Shown piece by piece: positions 10,301 to 19,754 of a stretch of DNA of 64,000 nucleotides. Positions within the stretch are counted from its first letter, which is position 1. Each line of letters begins with the position of its first letter. The DNA comes from Peptoniphilus ovalis (GTDB taxonomy: Bacteria > Bacillota > Clostridia > Tissierellales > Peptoniphilaceae). The translations under genes were made by a program, and so were the position numbers. The stretch spans positions 62,001 to 126,000 of the forward strand of contig NZ_JAHLQO010000006.1 of NCBI RefSeq assembly GCF_018919265.1, written 5' to 3'. The notes beneath the pieces are model-generated. The model ran no database searches, had not been told where the DNA came from, and was given only the letters and a program-made list of their open reading frames with translations.

Positions 10301-13300
10301 TGAAAGAGTCAAACTTTTATGGAGTTGAATTAGATAGGATTAGTGGACAAATTGCTAAAGAACTTTACCCTAATGCCAATATACAAATAAAAGGATTTGA
10401 AGAAACCAATTTTTCTAATAACCTATTTGATGTGGCCATAGGAAATATTCCTTTTGGAGAATTTAAAGTAGCAGATCGTGAGTATGAAAGAAATAACTTT
10501 CTAATTCACGATTATTTTTTTGCTAAAACTTTAGATAAGGTTAGAGATGGCGGCATCATTGCATTTATAACATCTTCAGGAACAATGGATAAAAAAAGTG
10601 AAGATGTTAGAAGATATATATCAGAAAGGGCGGAGTTCTTAGGAGCAATACGACTACCTAATAGAACATTTAAAGGAGTAGCAGGTACAGAAGTAACTTC
10701 AGATATAATCTTTTTAAAAAAGAGAGATAGGCTATTAAAGATAGATGAAGACTGGATAAAGCTAGACAAAGATGCAAAAGGACTAATATATAATAAATAC
10801 TTTGTAGATAATCCTCAGATGGTAATAGGGACTATGGAAGAAATACCGTCAAGATTTGGGACAAGCCTTGCATGTATTGAAAATAAAGATATTTCTTTAG
10901 AAGAAGGACTAAAAAAAGCCATTAAAAATATTCAAGGTAGGTATGAAGAAGCTCAAATAAATGATGATTTAGGAGAAGAAACAATACCAGCTGATGATAG
11001 AGTTAAAAACTATTCTTTTGCTTTAGTGGATGATGAAATATATTTTAGAGAAAATTCAATTATGCAAAAAATATCCTTAAATGAAAAGGATAAAGATAAG
11101 GTAAAAGAATATTTAAGATTAAATGAAAGTCTAAGGAAAGTTATAACCTATCAAAGAGAAGACTATTCAGATGAAGAGATAAAAAAAGAACAAGAAAATC
11201 TAAATAAATTCTACGATGATTTCAATAGCAAACATGGAAGACTAAATTCAAAAACCAATAAAAAGTTATTTAGAGAAGATGCCAATTTTTCTTTAATTTC
11301 GACTTTGGAAAAATTAGATAAAGAAGGCAATTTTATAGGAAAATCTGATATCTTTAACAAGAGAACTATAAAAAAAGCTGTCATAATAGACCATACAGAT
11401 AGGGCAATAGATGCTCTGGTACTCTCTATTAGTCAAAAAGGGAAAATAAATTTAGATTATATGGAAGAATTGACAGGAAAAACAAGAGATAAATTAATAG
11501 AAGAATTAAAGGGAGAAATATTTTTAAATTTAGATTCCTTTGAACCTAATGATATAAATCCATTTAAGTCTGCTAAAGAGTTAGGAGATTTTTCAAGACC
11601 TTATGTAAGTGCTGATGAATATTTGTCAGGAAATATAAGAGATAAAATTGAAGTTGTAGACTCTTATATTAAAAACATCGAAAAAGAGTTAGGAAAGGAA
11701 GTAAATCTAGAGGATAGTAAACTCTTAAAAAAAGAATTAGAAGAGTTACATTTTCAAAAAGCAAAGCTAGTGGAAGTTATGCCTAAAGCACTAGATGCAA
11801 GTGAGATTACAGTTAGAATGGGTGCAACATGGATACCGGAACAAGATTACAAAAAATTTATGTTTGATTTGTTGAAAACACCAGTTTCATCAAGGTGGAA
11901 TATAGATATTAAGTATTCTGACTTTACAGGAGAATATAGAGTTGAAGGAAAAAGCTCTGATAGGGACAATGACCTTGCTTCTTTTACCTATGGTACAAAT
12001 AGGGTAAATGCCTACAAATTGATAGAAGATACTTTAAATTTAAGAGATACTAAGGTATTTGACCAAGTAGAAGACAGTGATGGAAAGAAAAAATCTGTGC
12101 TTAATCAAAAAGAAACAATGCTTGCAAGAAGTAAGCAAGAGATTATAAAAGAAGAATTTAAAAGCTGGATATTTGATGATGTGGAAAGAAGAAATAGATT
12201 AGTAGAAGATTATAACGAAAGATTCAATTCCATAAGACAAAGGGAATATGATGGATCTAATCTTACTTTTGAAGGAATGAATCCTGAAATAGAATTAAGA
12301 GCACATCAAAAAGATGCCATAGCAAGAGGTTTGTTTGGTGGAAATACTTTACTTGCCCATGAAGTAGGAGCAGGAAAAACCTTTGAAATGATAGGTATAG
12401 CCATGGAGTCAAAAAGACTTGGAATGAGTAATAAGTCAATGTTTGTTGTTCCTAACCACATTGTAGAGCAATTTGGAAGAGAATTTAATGAACTTTATCC
12501 AGGAGCTAATGTATTATGTGCTACAGAAAAAGACTTCACACCAGATAGACGAAAAAGATTTTGTAGTCGTATTGCTACAGGAAGTTTTGATGCTGTTATT
12601 ATAGGGCACAGTCAATTTGAAAAAATTCCTATATCAAAAGAAAGACAAGAATATGAATTGCAAGGTCAAATTGATGAAATAATTGACTATATAGATGAAT
12701 ATAAAAGAGAAAGGGATCAAAGATTTACTGTAAAGCAATTAGAAAAAACAAAGAAAAAATTAGAGACAAAGTTAGAAAAATTAAATGCTGATTATAAGAA
12801 AGATGACGTTGTAACCTTTGAGGAACTGGGAGTAGATAAGTTATTTGTAGATGAAGCCCACGCATACAAAAACCTCTATCTATTTTCTAAAATGAGGAAT
12901 GTAGCAGGAATTACTTCTACAGATTCACAAAAATCATCAGATATGCTTATGAAATGCCGCTATATGGATGAAATTACTAATAATAAAGGATTAGTATTTG
13001 CCACAGGTACACCAGTAAGCAACAGTATGGCTGAACTTTATACCATGCAGAGATATTTACAGTATGATGAATTAAAAAAGATGAAATTGCAACATTTCGA
13101 TTCTTGGGCGTCTACTTTTGGAGAAACAATAACGGCAATAGAATTAAATCCTGAGGGTAATGGTTATAGGAGCAAAACCAGATTTGCAAAATTTTATAAT
13201 CTTCCTGAACTTATGAATACTGTAAAAGGATTTATGGATATTAAAACAGCTGATGTTTTAAATCTTCCTACACCAATTGCCCATTATGAAACTATAAAAA

Positions 13301-15318
13301 CAAAGCCTACCGAAGAACAAAAAGAAATTCTTGAAACTTTTTCCGAGAGAGCAGATAAGGTTCGTGATAAGCAGGTAGATTCAAGTGTTGATAATATGCT
13401 ATTAATAACAAATGATGGAAAGAAGATGGCATTAGATCAAAGATTAATCAATCCTTTACTTCCTGATGATCCTAATAGTAAGGTGAATACCTGTATAAAA
13501 AATGTATTTAGCATTTGGGATAAATATAAAGATAAAAAATCTGCTCAATTAATATTTTGTGATATGTCTACACCAAGTAGTGATTTTAATATCTATGATG
13601 ATATTAAAACAAAACTTATAGATATGGGAGTACCTGAAAATGAAATAGAATTTATTCATAAGGCAAAAAACAATATGGAAAAAGACGCTATCTTTGATAA
13701 GGTAAGAAAGGGAGAAATAAGAGTCTTACTTGGTTCAACACAGAAAATGGGAGCAGGTACTAATGCCCAAGACAAACTAATTGCAATTCACGATCTTGAT
13801 ATACCATGGAGACCTGCTGATCTTTCTCAAAGGGCAGGCAGGATTGTGAGGCAGGGAAATGAGAATAAGGAAGTCCATATATTTAGATATGTAACAGAAA
13901 ATACTTTTGATGCCTACCTATTCCAAACCTTAGAGAATAAACAAAAATATATTTCCCAAATTATGACGTCAAAGACTCCTGTAAGAGTTGCAGAAGATGT
14001 AGACGAAGCCACATTAAACTATGCCGAAATCAAAGCTCTTGCAACAGGAAATCCATTAATAAAGGAGAAGATGGACCTTGATGTTGAAGTTTCTAAACTT
14101 AAAATGCTAGAGTCCAATTTTAAATCAAATCTTTACAAGCTGGAAGATAAAGTAGTTAAATTTTATCCAAAGGAAATAGAAAGATTAAAAGAAAGGATAG
14201 AGAACTTAAAGGAAGATATTAAAAATGTTGAGCCTTATGGAGAAGTAGATAAAAATTTAAAAGAAGATAATAAATTTACCTCTCTAATTATTGACGGAAA
14301 GAAGTATATAGATAAGAAAATAGCTGGAGAGTTTTTGTTGAACAAAATTAAGGGAGTTAAAATATATAGGGAAATGGATAAAGATGGAGAAAAAATAGGT
14401 GAATATAGAAATTTTGATTTATCCATAAAATATGATTCTTTTTTCAATAAATATAACTTTATATTAAAAGGTAAGGGAGAATATAGAGGAGAGTTTGGAA
14501 CAGATGAAATAGGTAATATAACAAGAATGGATAATGTATTAGATAAATTACCAGAAAGATTAGAAAATACAATTTCAAAACTAAAAGATACAGAAGAGCA
14601 ATTTCAAACAGCCAAAATTGAAATACAAAAGACATTTCCACAAGCTGAACTTTTAAAGGATAAGACATTAAGACTTGCAGAAGTTAATAATTTACTAGAT
14701 ATGGGAAAAACTGAAGATATACGCCAAGATAATCCATTACTAGAGGAAGTAAAGGAAGAATTGATAGACTTCCTTAACAGAGAATATGATGAAGAAAACA
14801 GGTTAGAGGACTTTGATACTATATTTCCTGACTTAACAGATATAGGAATAGCTTATACAACTACACCAGATGAAAAACATGAGATACAAATCAGTTTAGA
14901 TTTGATAAATTACAAGATGAACACCTATGTAGATAAGAACCTAATTGACAGCTTTCAATACACCTATGATCCATTAGATGCAAGTGATTTAAAAGAGCTA
15001 GTACAGATAAAGACATCTATTGGATTTTGGGATTTTAGTGAGCTTGTATCAGTAAATGAAGAAAAACTGAGAGAAGTAATGGGACTTGAGATAGATGATG
15101 ATGGCAACTTCTATGATCCATTATCTAAAGATATGGATTTAGACGGAATAATAGATAGAAATGATGCTGATTTTAGAGATAGTAAAGTGCAGGAAATAGG
15201 AGATTTTGAAATGAAAGAAAAAACATCTATTATGGATAAATTAAAGGGATATAGGGAGAATTTAGCAGTAAATAATAATATAAAAGAAATAAATAATAGT
15301 GAACCATGTGGCAGATAA
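4387..15318 (+). CDS. Giant polyvalent ICE protein: ArdC-like / N6-methylase-like / SNF2 helicase
   Basis: The gene encodes 3643 residues after AGAGGAGG. Residues 1-110 resemble the ArdC-type ssDNA-binding domain ([20 protein letters not shown], then GEKGIPLLD). Residues 280-430 are a low-complexity Gly/Arg stretch that overlaps a nested gene. Two repeated LPD-type modules follow at about 465-560 and 680-790, each ending in a W-x-x-(V/L)A-x-x-IN(D/N)L pattern. A methylase-like domain has EPSAGTGRF near residue 1955 and NIPF near 2019, where active N6-methylases have NPPY/F. The SNF2 helicase has HEVGAGKTF near 2657, VDEAHAYKN near 2821 and [10 protein letters not shown] near 3147. Such proteins are the largest gene of many CTn elements and are thought to protect or process incoming DNA. 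Methylase activity is doubtful because of the NIPF motif. Confidence 0.9.
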   Translation: MPRYDIVDLSRSIYLAKEEFKKDIKKYEEYLKVSGNNYKYPYIHQISIYNMDPKATACAEFDYWKSIGRSVKRGEKGIPLLDIDSGRIKYIFDIRQTVSINHNISEVKLWKYDSKKHLNLLDELIDKFKEKDSKLLLSQEDKIDALVESNVRGKFNKILESLSDESLKSIQKVDLFNLLKESVKISISERMEVSYQLKEENLSLLSKISSSDIDKVLNISANISKNILLDLGSEIKRLEILEKIQERKDLEQTKELKERYNKLSSDINGEINFKGGLEDEREINIGRQGIPHGGGDLHTNRQGEFLRETGRDIQDGRIGGRHGSPNTQYGNSQGNRFKETQQMGKDEIELSQGEQRRGLSDNVFARDIDGSSFIKGKRDRGLYHEGRSQNDGNLGADRRTERRGLSEISEIEEEHGYDPARNRGKGDNLNLKNEEVESTSFFSAKNQGEQISFSNPISQREIDTFLIHGGNHEDGRLAVIAEFSKGKSLEEQANFLKEIYRGANGLEIEGRKISAWFGKEGAIFKDGDEARYRKGQIVSWKHLANNINDLLNRGEFASNVEVIESATYEREKIAEKLLYLKRDLSDETKDRYLAILNDIKGRGFPDEKENLGKKLEDKNFINKLRKEYEVFLEEYKINPDILRFHHYKLSRIYNDINDLEIERKLYRSNLKDIAPIQSFITQDEIDESLKRGSGFSDGKKRIYEFFTEKHDLKEQADFLKNEYGVGGSSHALSAARESGEWHDAKGIKYNKGNAKEILLSWSNVARRINDLIKKNIYIDEESFEENREKKTDQEINKTEKESQEYINYQDDLPPTDNDVYIERTNNSSIYYYQGQSVASIGDDGKLIIYDEFIPNFLKEELYSIAFEKQLDIPLDQLDDGIILEGIYDTFYIKEKEEIEGREYYLLESQSRYDDIPNIVVNSNKEVIDDDIVNGFEEFKEFYPNKNKENIGFDLDSHRKDDYWIIEFNEGSSLIEKDYAGQRLTKELLDEIREIDEKIRLHNKTLGEDEYGQMTDKWEGYSKFYFNHIVDGKIVDHYKIDIGDGNEINQRDFEFLYEQIGKSQIELNQTIEGNKIDEKIISINQIEDRIFDVLVKDKVLENEIIKARENLGNNTLASFNSVFQREYAKIMREVADEQGNLPDDMKSIDKVKELGIRIEHRYREYLNNSLENNIEDDKEILSIKVGDIVKTEDNKYLKIKNISSGYDNNHNQITYYSYDAYFDKDLKLFSHSFKESDLKALEVLRNEVEEKLTKEIVEDKIAVKVGIYYALVNKEKTKDIELEETGIRVYPRKENSQGKVYTLYKGKSFEDSKKIDSLFDEITAKMKESNLTNLNDVLELEREGLFEITDDKVTKFEEGYDIDVQSFNQQFPDYYNDIYVFNKNLEISGAYQNLAHINEENKITFNINLSQEEKSKIEEIRDKKEVLSKLIDKDIKEKREYYFDPQNEEYLLLSKKIEEGLLKIPDSIKETIDGKGGFDVELILDIKEKTLRQNLRYNGYILNSNQAIKYKSYKDILNNLPYLLDDKHREVLLNGYLNQQIENDRTRQEENPFKEGMSVRYKGKEYTITAINDATSPKTIELEDSTGLMNGFITGSETILFYDYKDLDLEVIKKEELIPLEIEDYSLLGLPVQFRNKEYLIKENEFNEAGMGRLALSTIDKNVITEVIYSRERPVSNIFVRKEDLEEYKSSEKDKLSKKQSIDKEELVEQISFEDIDNNNEEKVKKENSRLLYKSLDVINNKSSLVADQFIVSVDNEKEEFLVYSSSNPKNHREFTLPFSYLKGIDKIDGDGNALKLTTHRKETIDKKLEEYKEWKENNDLIRTDRENIEGVSEVSLENYKIINEEENLPPSQRLKNNIEAINVLKALEKENRSARKDEQEILAKYIGWGGLSDVFDEEKEGQWLDARNFLKENLTGEEYNRARESTLTAFYTPKVVIDSIYESLSNLGFEKGNILEPSAGTGRFIGNLPEEMKESNFYGVELDRISGQIAKELYPNANIQIKGFEETNFSNNLFDVAIGNIPFGEFKVADREYERNNFLIHDYFFAKTLDKVRDGGIIAFITSSGTMDKKSEDVRRYISERAEFLGAIRLPNRTFKGVAGTEVTSDIIFLKKRDRLLKIDEDWIKLDKDAKGLIYNKYFVDNPQMVIGTMEEIPSRFGTSLACIENKDISLEEGLKKAIKNIQGRYEEAQINDDLGEETIPADDRVKNYSFALVDDEIYFRENSIMQKISLNEKDKDKVKEYLRLNESLRKVITYQREDYSDEEIKKEQENLNKFYDDFNSKHGRLNSKTNKKLFREDANFSLISTLEKLDKEGNFIGKSDIFNKRTIKKAVIIDHTDRAIDALVLSISQKGKINLDYMEELTGKTRDKLIEELKGEIFLNLDSFEPNDINPFKSAKELGDFSRPYVSADEYLSGNIRDKIEVVDSYIKNIEKELGKEVNLEDSKLLKKELEELHFQKAKLVEVMPKALDASEITVRMGATWIPEQDYKKFMFDLLKTPVSSRWNIDIKYSDFTGEYRVEGKSSDRDNDLASFTYGTNRVNAYKLIEDTLNLRDTKVFDQVEDSDGKKKSVLNQKETMLARSKQEIIKEEFKSWIFDDVERRNRLVEDYNERFNSIRQREYDGSNLTFEGMNPEIELRAHQKDAIARGLFGGNTLLAHEVGAGKTFEMIGIAMESKRLGMSNKSMFVVPNHIVEQFGREFNELYPGANVLCATEKDFTPDRRKRFCSRIATGSFDAVIIGHSQFEKIPISKERQEYELQGQIDEIIDYIDEYKRERDQRFTVKQLEKTKKKLETKLEKLNADYKKDDVVTFEELGVDKLFVDEAHAYKNLYLFSKMRNVAGITSTDSQKSSDMLMKCRYMDEITNNKGLVFATGTPVSNSMAELYTMQRYLQYDELKKMKLQHFDSWASTFGETITAIELNPEGNGYRSKTRFAKFYNLPELMNTVKGFMDIKTADVLNLPTPIAHYETIKTKPTEEQKEILETFSERADKVRDKQVDSSVDNMLLITNDGKKMALDQRLINPLLPDDPNSKVNTCIKNVFSIWDKYKDKKSAQLIFCDMSTPSSDFNIYDDIKTKLIDMGVPENEIEFIHKAKNNMEKDAIFDKVRKGEIRVLLGSTQKMGAGTNAQDKLIAIHDLDIPWRPADLSQRAGRIVRQGNENKEVHIFRYVTENTFDAYLFQTLENKQKYISQIMTSKTPVRVAEDVDEATLNYAEIKALATGNPLIKEKMDLDVEVSKLKMLESNFKSNLYKLEDKVVKFYPKEIERLKERIENLKEDIKNVEPYGEVDKNLKEDNKFTSLIIDGKKYIDKKIAGEFLLNKIKGVKIYREMDKDGEKIGEYRNFDLSIKYDSFFNKYNFILKGKGEYRGEFGTDEIGNITRMDNVLDKLPERLENTISKLKDTEEQFQTAKIEIQKTFPQAELLKDKTLRLAEVNNLLDMGKTEDIRQDNPLLEEVKEELIDFLNREYDEENRLEDFDTIFPDLTDIGIAYTTTPDEKHEIQISLDLINYKMNTYVDKNLIDSFQYTYDPLDASDLKELVQIKTSIGFWDFSELVSVNEEKLREVMGLEIDDDGNFYDPLSKDMDLDGIIDRNDADFRDSKVQEIGDFEMKEKTSIMDKLKGYRENLAVNNNIKEINNSEPCGR
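5222..5680 (+). CDS. tnpV: TnpV-like protein encoded inside the giant helicase gene in another frame
   Basis: This 152-residue frame lies wholly inside the 4387-15318 gene, shifted by one base. AAAGGAGG sits eight bases before ATG 5222, a better site than many genes here have. From about residue 62 the protein shows the pattern I know for transposon protein TnpV (PF14198): [19 protein letters not shown], a tyrosine/leucine helix, [10 protein letters not shown], and an end in [10 protein letters not shown]. The first 45 residues contain two 'template' peptides like those seen at TnpV N-termini. The host frame here is a Gly/Arg-rich linker, which would tolerate overprinting. TnpV is found in Tn4451-like and CTn elements; its function is unknown. 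The family match is from memory, but the motif agreement extends over the whole C-terminal half. Confidence 0.75.
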   Translation: MKEKLTLAGKEYLMEEGIYTPIVKENSFERQGGTYKMEELEEGMEVLIPNMAIPKEIDLKKLNRWGRMRLNFLKENKEEDYQIMYLQGILMDHLLSKEKEIEDFITREEVKMMETWGLTEELKEEDYLKYLRLKKNMDMTLQEIGEREIILI

Positions 15319-15351
15319 AACTTTAAATGATATTATTAGAGGAAAAAGAAT

Positions 15352-16494
15352 ATGGAATTTGATAGAGATAGATTTAATGAATTTATTCAAGAAAATTTTT
15401 CTTTTGATGGTGCTACTCAGAGAATAATTAACAATATAGTTGAATATGGAATTAAAAATTTTGCCACTTCAGAAGATAAATTAGTTGAATTTATTCAGAC
15501 TACAATTGATGATCCAACAGTTGAAGAAATAAAACAATTTATTATTAGTGATGAGAAGGAAGAAGAAATAAAAGATTTCACAGATGAGATGGATAAAAAA
15601 ATAAAAGGAGGAATAGCAATGAATATAAAAAAGGGAAATGTAATTGAAACTGAATTTGGAGACACTATGGTACTGGATGTGAAAGATAATCAAGCGACCT
15701 TATTTGACGGGAATCAATTTATTTTAGCCACAGGAGTGGAGTTTAATAAAGAAAGTGGAAAGTATGAATGGGATTCTGTTAGATACGCAAGTGATATTAA
15801 AACAATAGCAAACATGGAAAATACAAATTTTGAAAGCATGAAAAATACAATAGATTTCTTAGCAGAATATAATCATAAAGAATTTGTAAAAGGTATTATA
15901 TCTCTTGAAACAGGAGTAGAAAATGAAAATGTTCTTAATAATGCCTATGATAATTATATGAACGATTCAGTTATGGGTTTTATTGATGAAAAGTTTATTG
16001 AATATATAGACGAAGAAGAGTTAAAAGAAAACTTAGAAGCTAATCAAGAACAAGGAGATAAAGAAATGAAAGATATAGATAATAAAGAGAAGGATACATT
16101 AAATATAGATGGAAATATAGCAACTGATATAGAAATTAAAGATTTAAAATCAAAAGATGGGAGGGACTTTAAAGTAGCCTCCTTTTCTATTGCTGAAAAT
16201 GACAAGGAAGGAAATGCAAAATTCATCAGTTGCTACGCCTATAATGACAAAATCAATCAAGTAAAAAATTTGAAAAAAGGAGATTTTGTACACCTATTTG
16301 GAAAAGAAAAGAAAAGTATGGGAAAGGATAATAAGGAATACACAAGTCTAAAAGTATACTCTGCAAAGTTATTAAAAGCTAAAGAGCATACTAAAGCAAA
16401 AGCATCAACAATAGGGAAATTAAAGGAATTTAAGACCAAAGGGAATATGAAAGTGGATGAAAAGAAGAAAAAGGATAATAGCATAGAAAGGTAA
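15352..16494 (+). CDS. ICE protein with DUF4313-like middle and SSB-like OB-fold C-terminus
   Basis: The 380-residue protein appears modular. Residues 1-85 are an acidic helical segment. Residues 90-235 begin with a second methionine preceded by AAAAGGAGG (MNIKKGNVIETEFGDT) and resemble small DUF proteins of CTn elements. Residues 245-345 form an SSB-like OB-fold (DIEIKDLKSKDGRDFKVASF, then GDFVHLFGKEK and YTSLKVYSAKLL). The tail is very basic. A single-strand DNA-binding role beside the helicase would fit conjugation. The internal RBS and ATG at 15619 suggest a second start that would give a shorter product. ATG 15352 follows AGAGGAAAAAG and lies 33 bases after the helicase stop, so they are probably cotranscribed. 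Confidence 0.75.
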   Translation: MEFDRDRFNEFIQENFSFDGATQRIINNIVEYGIKNFATSEDKLVEFIQTTIDDPTVEEIKQFIISDEKEEEIKDFTDEMDKKIKGGIAMNIKKGNVIETEFGDTMVLDVKDNQATLFDGNQFILATGVEFNKESGKYEWDSVRYASDIKTIANMENTNFESMKNTIDFLAEYNHKEFVKGIISLETGVENENVLNNAYDNYMNDSVMGFIDEKFIEYIDEEELKENLEANQEQGDKEMKDIDNKEKDTLNIDGNIATDIEIKDLKSKDGRDFKVASFSIAENDKEGNAKFISCYAYNDKINQVKNLKKGDFVHLFGKEKKSMGKDNKEYTSLKVYSAKLLKAKEHTKAKASTIGKLKEFKTKGNMKVDEKKKKDNSIER

Positions 16495-16502
16495 AAGATT
16501 AT

Positions 16503-16538
16503 AGGGGGCAGTTTTTAGTCTGCCTCCTGTATTTTTTT
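16503..16538 (+). terminator. Intrinsic terminator ending the backbone operon
   Basis: AGGGGGCAG (16503-16511) pairs with CTGCCTCCT (16520-16528), with one G-U pair, followed by seven T residues. It ends the plus-strand operon before the convergent relaxase gene. Confidence 0.85.
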
Positions 16539-16581
16539 ATTGGTTGTCTTTAAGGGAAAATGATGGGTTATATTGAAAAAA

Positions 16582-16675
16582 TATCAGCCACATCCTATTA
16601 GGAGGGCTGATACACAAAATTTTACACAGTCTCCCCTAAACAAAACTTTTCACACTACCGGAGAAGCTGATACAC
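16582..16675. repeat. Repeat cluster between convergent operons
   Basis: TATCAGCC at 16582-16589 is inverted relative to GGCTGATA at 16605-16612, giving a hairpin. GCTGATACAC occurs directly at 16606-16615 and again at 16666-16675. The stretch lies between the stops of the SSB-like gene (plus) and the relaxase gene (minus). It may act as a minus-strand terminator or a protein-binding site; neither is proven. Confidence 0.4.
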
Positions 16676-16682
16676 CAGATCC

Positions 16683-18053
16683 TTACTTATACAATTCATT
16701 ATAAATATACTTATCAGTATTCTTTCTTAATTGAGTCAATTCATTTATCAAGATATTCTCGTTGGCGTAGTCATCCATAAGAATATCTTTTTTATTTTTG
16801 TATTCATCATATAATTTTGACAACTCTTTTATACTTAGATTTTTATATTGACACTTTTCTAAAGTATTTATTGCTTTTTCATATGCGATAATTTGAGGCT
16901 TATATTCACTATAAAAATTTTTATCATTTGGATTTTCTTTATAGGTTTTAAAGATAACCTTATTTATTTTTATAGTGTTAATGTCTTCAATAGCTGCGTA
17001 AATTTCGCTCATAACTTTTTCTATATCCTTAATTTTATTTAGGATTTCTTGCCTATTAACAGCCTCTTCTTGGAGTTTATTTTCCAAATCCATACTAGAT
17101 GATAGACCGTATTTTCTAAGCTGATTTAAGGTATTCGCCATAGTATTCATATTATGTTTTCTAGCCCATATTTCATAACCTTTAGAAGATTTAACCTTTT
17201 CATTGCTTTCTATGTCTATTATATTATCAAATTTCTTATAAGATTTCTTAGCATAATATACTTCACTATTTTTGTAATTTTCATTTACCTTATTTTCAAT
17301 TCTTTCTTTTATTTTCTCTTTTGTATAATCTTTTCCAAGAGTAGTTTCCTTCGCACGAATGAATCGCCCCTTTTCTCCTTGTTTTTTATGTCTGAAAGAA
17401 AGATATTTTCCAAGTTTAATTTCATAGCCATATTCTTCCATAAGCTTTAAGAAATTCTCATAGCTATTTGCTTTATTAATAGCATAATCAATAGAAATTT
17501 GAAGTTTATGTTTCCAAGATTTTCCTTTATTAAATTCAATATATTCTTTGTAGGATTTACCATTGGTTTTATACTTTTCTTTAAATTTTACATAATCTTC
17601 ATCTATAACAGAGAGCTTATATTTTCTACATAAATCATCACTATGATTTCTAATTTGGTGGTAAGTTTTTTTGTTACTTTGATATGCTTTACCAGTTTCA
17701 AAAGAAACATTATTAAATAGTATATGGTTGTGAATATGACCCTTATCTATATGGGTAGTAAGAACATATTCATATTTTCCTTTTAAGATTTTATCGCATA
17801 GTTCTATGCCTATTTGATGAGCCTCTTCAGCAGTAGTTTCTCCAGGAAAAAAAGATTGAATTAAATGTCTTGCTAAAACTTTTGCTTTAGAATTACATTC
17901 TATTTTTGTTTGTTCAAATTCTAAATGAGCAGTTATAGGGTTACAGTTTAGGGAGGAAATTAGAATTTTTTCATCTGTTTTATCACTATTCATAATATAA
18001 TCAAGTGCTACTTTTAAAGTGGATTTTATAGGATGAATTTTAGTAATTGCCAT
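16683..18053 (-). CDS. MOBP-family relaxase (MobA/VirD2-like)
   Basis: The 456-residue protein begins MAITKIHPIKSTLKVALDYI and carries the relaxase three-histidine motif HIDKGHIHNH at residues 101-110, typical of MOBP/PF03432 relaxases of Tn4451, CTn and Tn1549-type elements. The catalytic tyrosine is probably Tyr19 in ALDYIMN, in the N-terminal motif; that is inference. The C-terminal third is a helical Lys/Glu-rich region. Its ATG overlaps the mobC stop by one base, so translation is probably coupled. It would nick oriT and lead the strand into the mating channel. It is transcribed opposite to the conjugation operon. Confidence 0.92.
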   Translation of the reverse strand: MAITKIHPIKSTLKVALDYIMNSDKTDEKILISSLNCNPITAHLEFEQTKIECNSKAKVLARHLIQSFFPGETTAEEAHQIGIELCDKILKGKYEYVLTTHIDKGHIHNHILFNNVSFETGKAYQSNKKTYHQIRNHSDDLCRKYKLSVIDEDYVKFKEKYKTNGKSYKEYIEFNKGKSWKHKLQISIDYAINKANSYENFLKLMEEYGYEIKLGKYLSFRHKKQGEKGRFIRAKETTLGKDYTKEKIKERIENKVNENYKNSEVYYAKKSYKKFDNIIDIESNEKVKSSKGYEIWARKHNMNTMANTLNQLRKYGLSSSMDLENKLQEEAVNRQEILNKIKDIEKVMSEIYAAIEDINTIKINKVIFKTYKENPNDKNFYSEYKPQIIAYEKAINTLEKCQYKNLSIKELSKLYDEYKNKKDILMDDYANENILINELTQLRKNTDKYIYNELYK

Positions 18054-18421
18054 TATTCTTTCTCAGTATTTATGCTATTAGAATTAGTAAGAGAGTATAT
18101 TTTTTTACGCATAGAGAAAATATCTTTTGCTTGATTTTCTAATAAGATTTTTAAATCTTCTACATCATCTTTATATATGATTGATGTAATATTTACCCTT
18201 TTAGCAATTTGATTTATATTATTTGAAGTACGACTTATATTTGTTGACATTTCACGAAAGACATCCATATCTAATACATAAATATCTTTTTCTAAAATAC
18301 ATTTCATAATAAATTGCCTAAGAGTTTTACACTTAGATGCTTTATATTTTTCATTTAGCAATTCTAACTCCTCATCAGATAACATTAAATAGATTCCGTT
18401 ATTTCTAAATCTACTTGTCAT
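18053..18421 (-). CDS. mobC: MobC relaxosome protein
   Basis: The 122-residue protein has a ribbon-helix-helix-like N-terminus (IYLMLSDEELELLNEKYKA) and the MobC signature SNNINQIAKRVN around residues 67-78 (PF05713). MobC proteins bind oriT and help the relaxase melt or nick the DNA. AGGAGG precedes its ATG, and it leads the two-gene mob operon. An imperfect inverted repeat upstream (18441-18466, TGTAGT/ACTACA arms) lies in the predicted leader and could be an autoregulatory or relaxosome-binding site. Confidence 0.88.
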   Translation of the reverse strand: MTSRFRNNGIYLMLSDEELELLNEKYKASKCKTLRQFIMKCILEKDIYVLDMDVFREMSTNISRTSNNINQIAKRVNITSIIYKDDVEDLKILLENQAKDIFSMRKKIYSLTNSNSINTEKE

Positions 18422-18570
18422 AATTTAACCTCCTCGTATATTGTAGTTGTAATAATAAATACTACATTTTGTTCTCAATCCCTCTTTCTTATGTGATAAT
18501 AATTATATAGATAGAGCTCGTAGTAAACTTTCTTGAAGTTCCTCTTCCTAATAAATTTATTAATCGAAAT

Positions 18571-18620
18571 AAAAAAGAAAAACCTGTAAATTCAAGTAGG
18601 ATTACTTGACTTACAGGTTT
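18571..18620 (-). terminator. Strong hairpin, minus-strand terminator
   Basis: AAACCTGTAA (18580-18589) pairs with TTACAGGTTT (18611-18620), and the inner arms TTCAAGTA and TACTTGA extend the stem. Read on the minus strand it is followed by a T-rich tract (18571-18579). It would stop minus-strand transcription before the mob operon. It could also take part in oriT structure. Confidence 0.6.
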
Positions 18621-18766
18621 AATTTATTCTATATATTTCGTCTGGAAATCTCCTGATTTAATTTTTTATTGCTTATATTTTATCATTTTTTGAGATAATA
18701 TTCAAGTTTGAGTTGGGGCTATTATAAGAGTTAGTTGATGAATTTAATTATTATAAATTTAGGGGT

Positions 18767-18885
18767 TTGGGGATATTCCCCAACAAGTAAAACGGAAAAA
18801 ATAAGCGATATAATAGTAGTATTCTTATTCCATTTTTAGTAAGTGCATATGCACTTACTGTGCTTGCTCATATACTAATAGTATA
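18767..18885. other. Candidate oriT: three palindromes upstream of the mob operon
   Basis: Three inverted repeats occur within 120 bases of non-coding DNA. TTGGGGA/TCCCCAA with a three-base loop lies at 18767-18783. A perfect 22-base palindrome lies at 18838-18859 (half-site AGTAAGTGCAT). TATACTA-A-TAGTATA lies at 18871-18885. The position about 350 bases upstream of mobC is where oriT is expected in MOBP systems. I cannot identify the nick site. Confidence 0.45.
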
Positions 18886-19204
18886 AGAACAGCTTTAAGC
18901 ATAGTTCTTAAAAATAAACCTAATCATCTATGATAAAATTATAGATATTAGGGATGAAATGGATTGTTTTATGTGCTTGGTCTATTAGAGTTATAAGCGC
19001 TAAGTGTTTATTAAATTTTATTAAGTTACCGCATCTATTGAAGTTAATAAACAATATATGACAAACCTAGAGGAATATTGCAAAATTTACTTTTAAATAG
19101 GGATTTTTATAAGTATAATGAGATAGTATAAAAATTAAGGAAATCATTTTTTAAGTTCTTTAATTTCGTATTTACTAAATTTGGATGTAATTATTTTTAT
19201 TTTT
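18886..19204. other. Non-coding stretch, nothing recognised
   Basis: This AT-rich stretch between the candidate oriT and the DtxR-type gene shows only very short frames and no clear hairpin terminator. A promoter for the DtxR-type gene must lie here, but I could not identify -35/-10 boxes with confidence. Confidence 0.4.
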
Positions 19205-19220
19205 AAGGGAGGGGTAATCC

Positions 19221-19592
19221 ATTCTACACAGAGAATTTGCAGAGGAAAATTATTTAGAAGCTATATATATTTTATCTTTGGGAAAAGATGAAGTAAGAAA
19301 CATGGATCTTGCTAATTACTTAGAGTATAAAAGACCTACTGTTACAAGAATGTTAAAAAAACTTGAAAATAAAGGGCTGATTATTTATGGTGAAGATAAA
19401 ATAATTCGTTTAACAGAGGAGTCAAAAACATTTTGCAAAAAAATGTATACAAGGCATAAATATTTGACGGATGTATTTATAAGACTTGGAATAGATGCAG
19501 AAAAAGCTGAAAATGAAGCTTGTCTTATAGAGCATGTTATTTCTGATGAAACTTTTGAAAAATTAAAAAAACATTTTGATTACAATTTATAA
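19221..19592 (+). CDS. DtxR-family metal-dependent repressor of the metallophore locus, ATT start
   Basis: Read from ATT 19221 the protein has 123 residues: a winged-helix domain (EENYLEAIYILS, then KRPTVTRMLKKLENKGLI) and the metal-binding/dimerisation domain. GGAGGGG ends six bases before ATT, and TAA at 19215-19217 closes the frame just upstream, so no ATG/GTG/TTG start is available before TTG 19278. Starting at TTG 19278 would remove recognition-domain helix 1. Metal ligands match DtxR numbering: His79, Cys101, Glu104 and His105 (ACLIEHVISDE), but Asn10 replaces Met10. The Cys ligand favours an iron-type rather than MntR-type protein. It lacks the SH3-like third domain. It probably represses the adjoining biosynthetic operon. 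A DtxR-type gene also opens the equibactin locus of Streptococcus equi, as I recall. Confidence 0.85.
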   Translation: MLHREFAEENYLEAIYILSLGKDEVRNMDLANYLEYKRPTVTRMLKKLENKGLIIYGEDKIIRLTEESKTFCKKMYTRHKYLTDVFIRLGIDAEKAENEACLIEHVISDETFEKLKKHFDYNL

Positions 19593-19593
19593 T

Positions 19594-19638
19594 AAATAGC
19601 ATAGATGGCTCGCATAATGAGATATCTATGCTATTTTT
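19594..19638 (+). terminator. Intrinsic terminator after the repressor gene
   Basis: AAATAGCATAGAT (19594-19606) pairs perfectly with ATCTATGCTATTT (19624-19636) and runs into T residues, so the repressor is transcribed apart from the biosynthetic operon. Confidence 0.9.
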
Positions 19639-19676
19639 ATCTTTAAAATTATTTTTTCAAAAGCATCTTAAAGCTA

Positions 19677-19729
19677 TTGATAAAAGCTATCAAATAGTAT
19701 ATAATAATTTTGAGTTAGCCGATACTAAC
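19677..19729 (+). promoter_or_regulatory. Promoter with overlapping inverted-repeat operator for the metallophore operon
   Basis: TTGATA (19677-19682) and TATAAT (19700-19705) are separated by 17 bases, a near-consensus sigma-A promoter. The inverted repeat GTTAGCCGATACTAAC (19714-19729) starts about nine bases after the -10 box, covering the expected transcription start. Its TTAG/CTAA half-sites resemble DtxR/IdeR boxes. It is the likely target of the DtxR-type protein encoded just upstream. Confidence 0.75.
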
Positions 19730-19754
19730 AGAAAACAAATAAAAAGGTGAATTT

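Noticed and set aside
17154-17450. 98-codon plus-strand ORF inside the relaxase gene
   Set aside because: Very Phe/Ile/Tyr-rich product antisense to the relaxase; no start signal.
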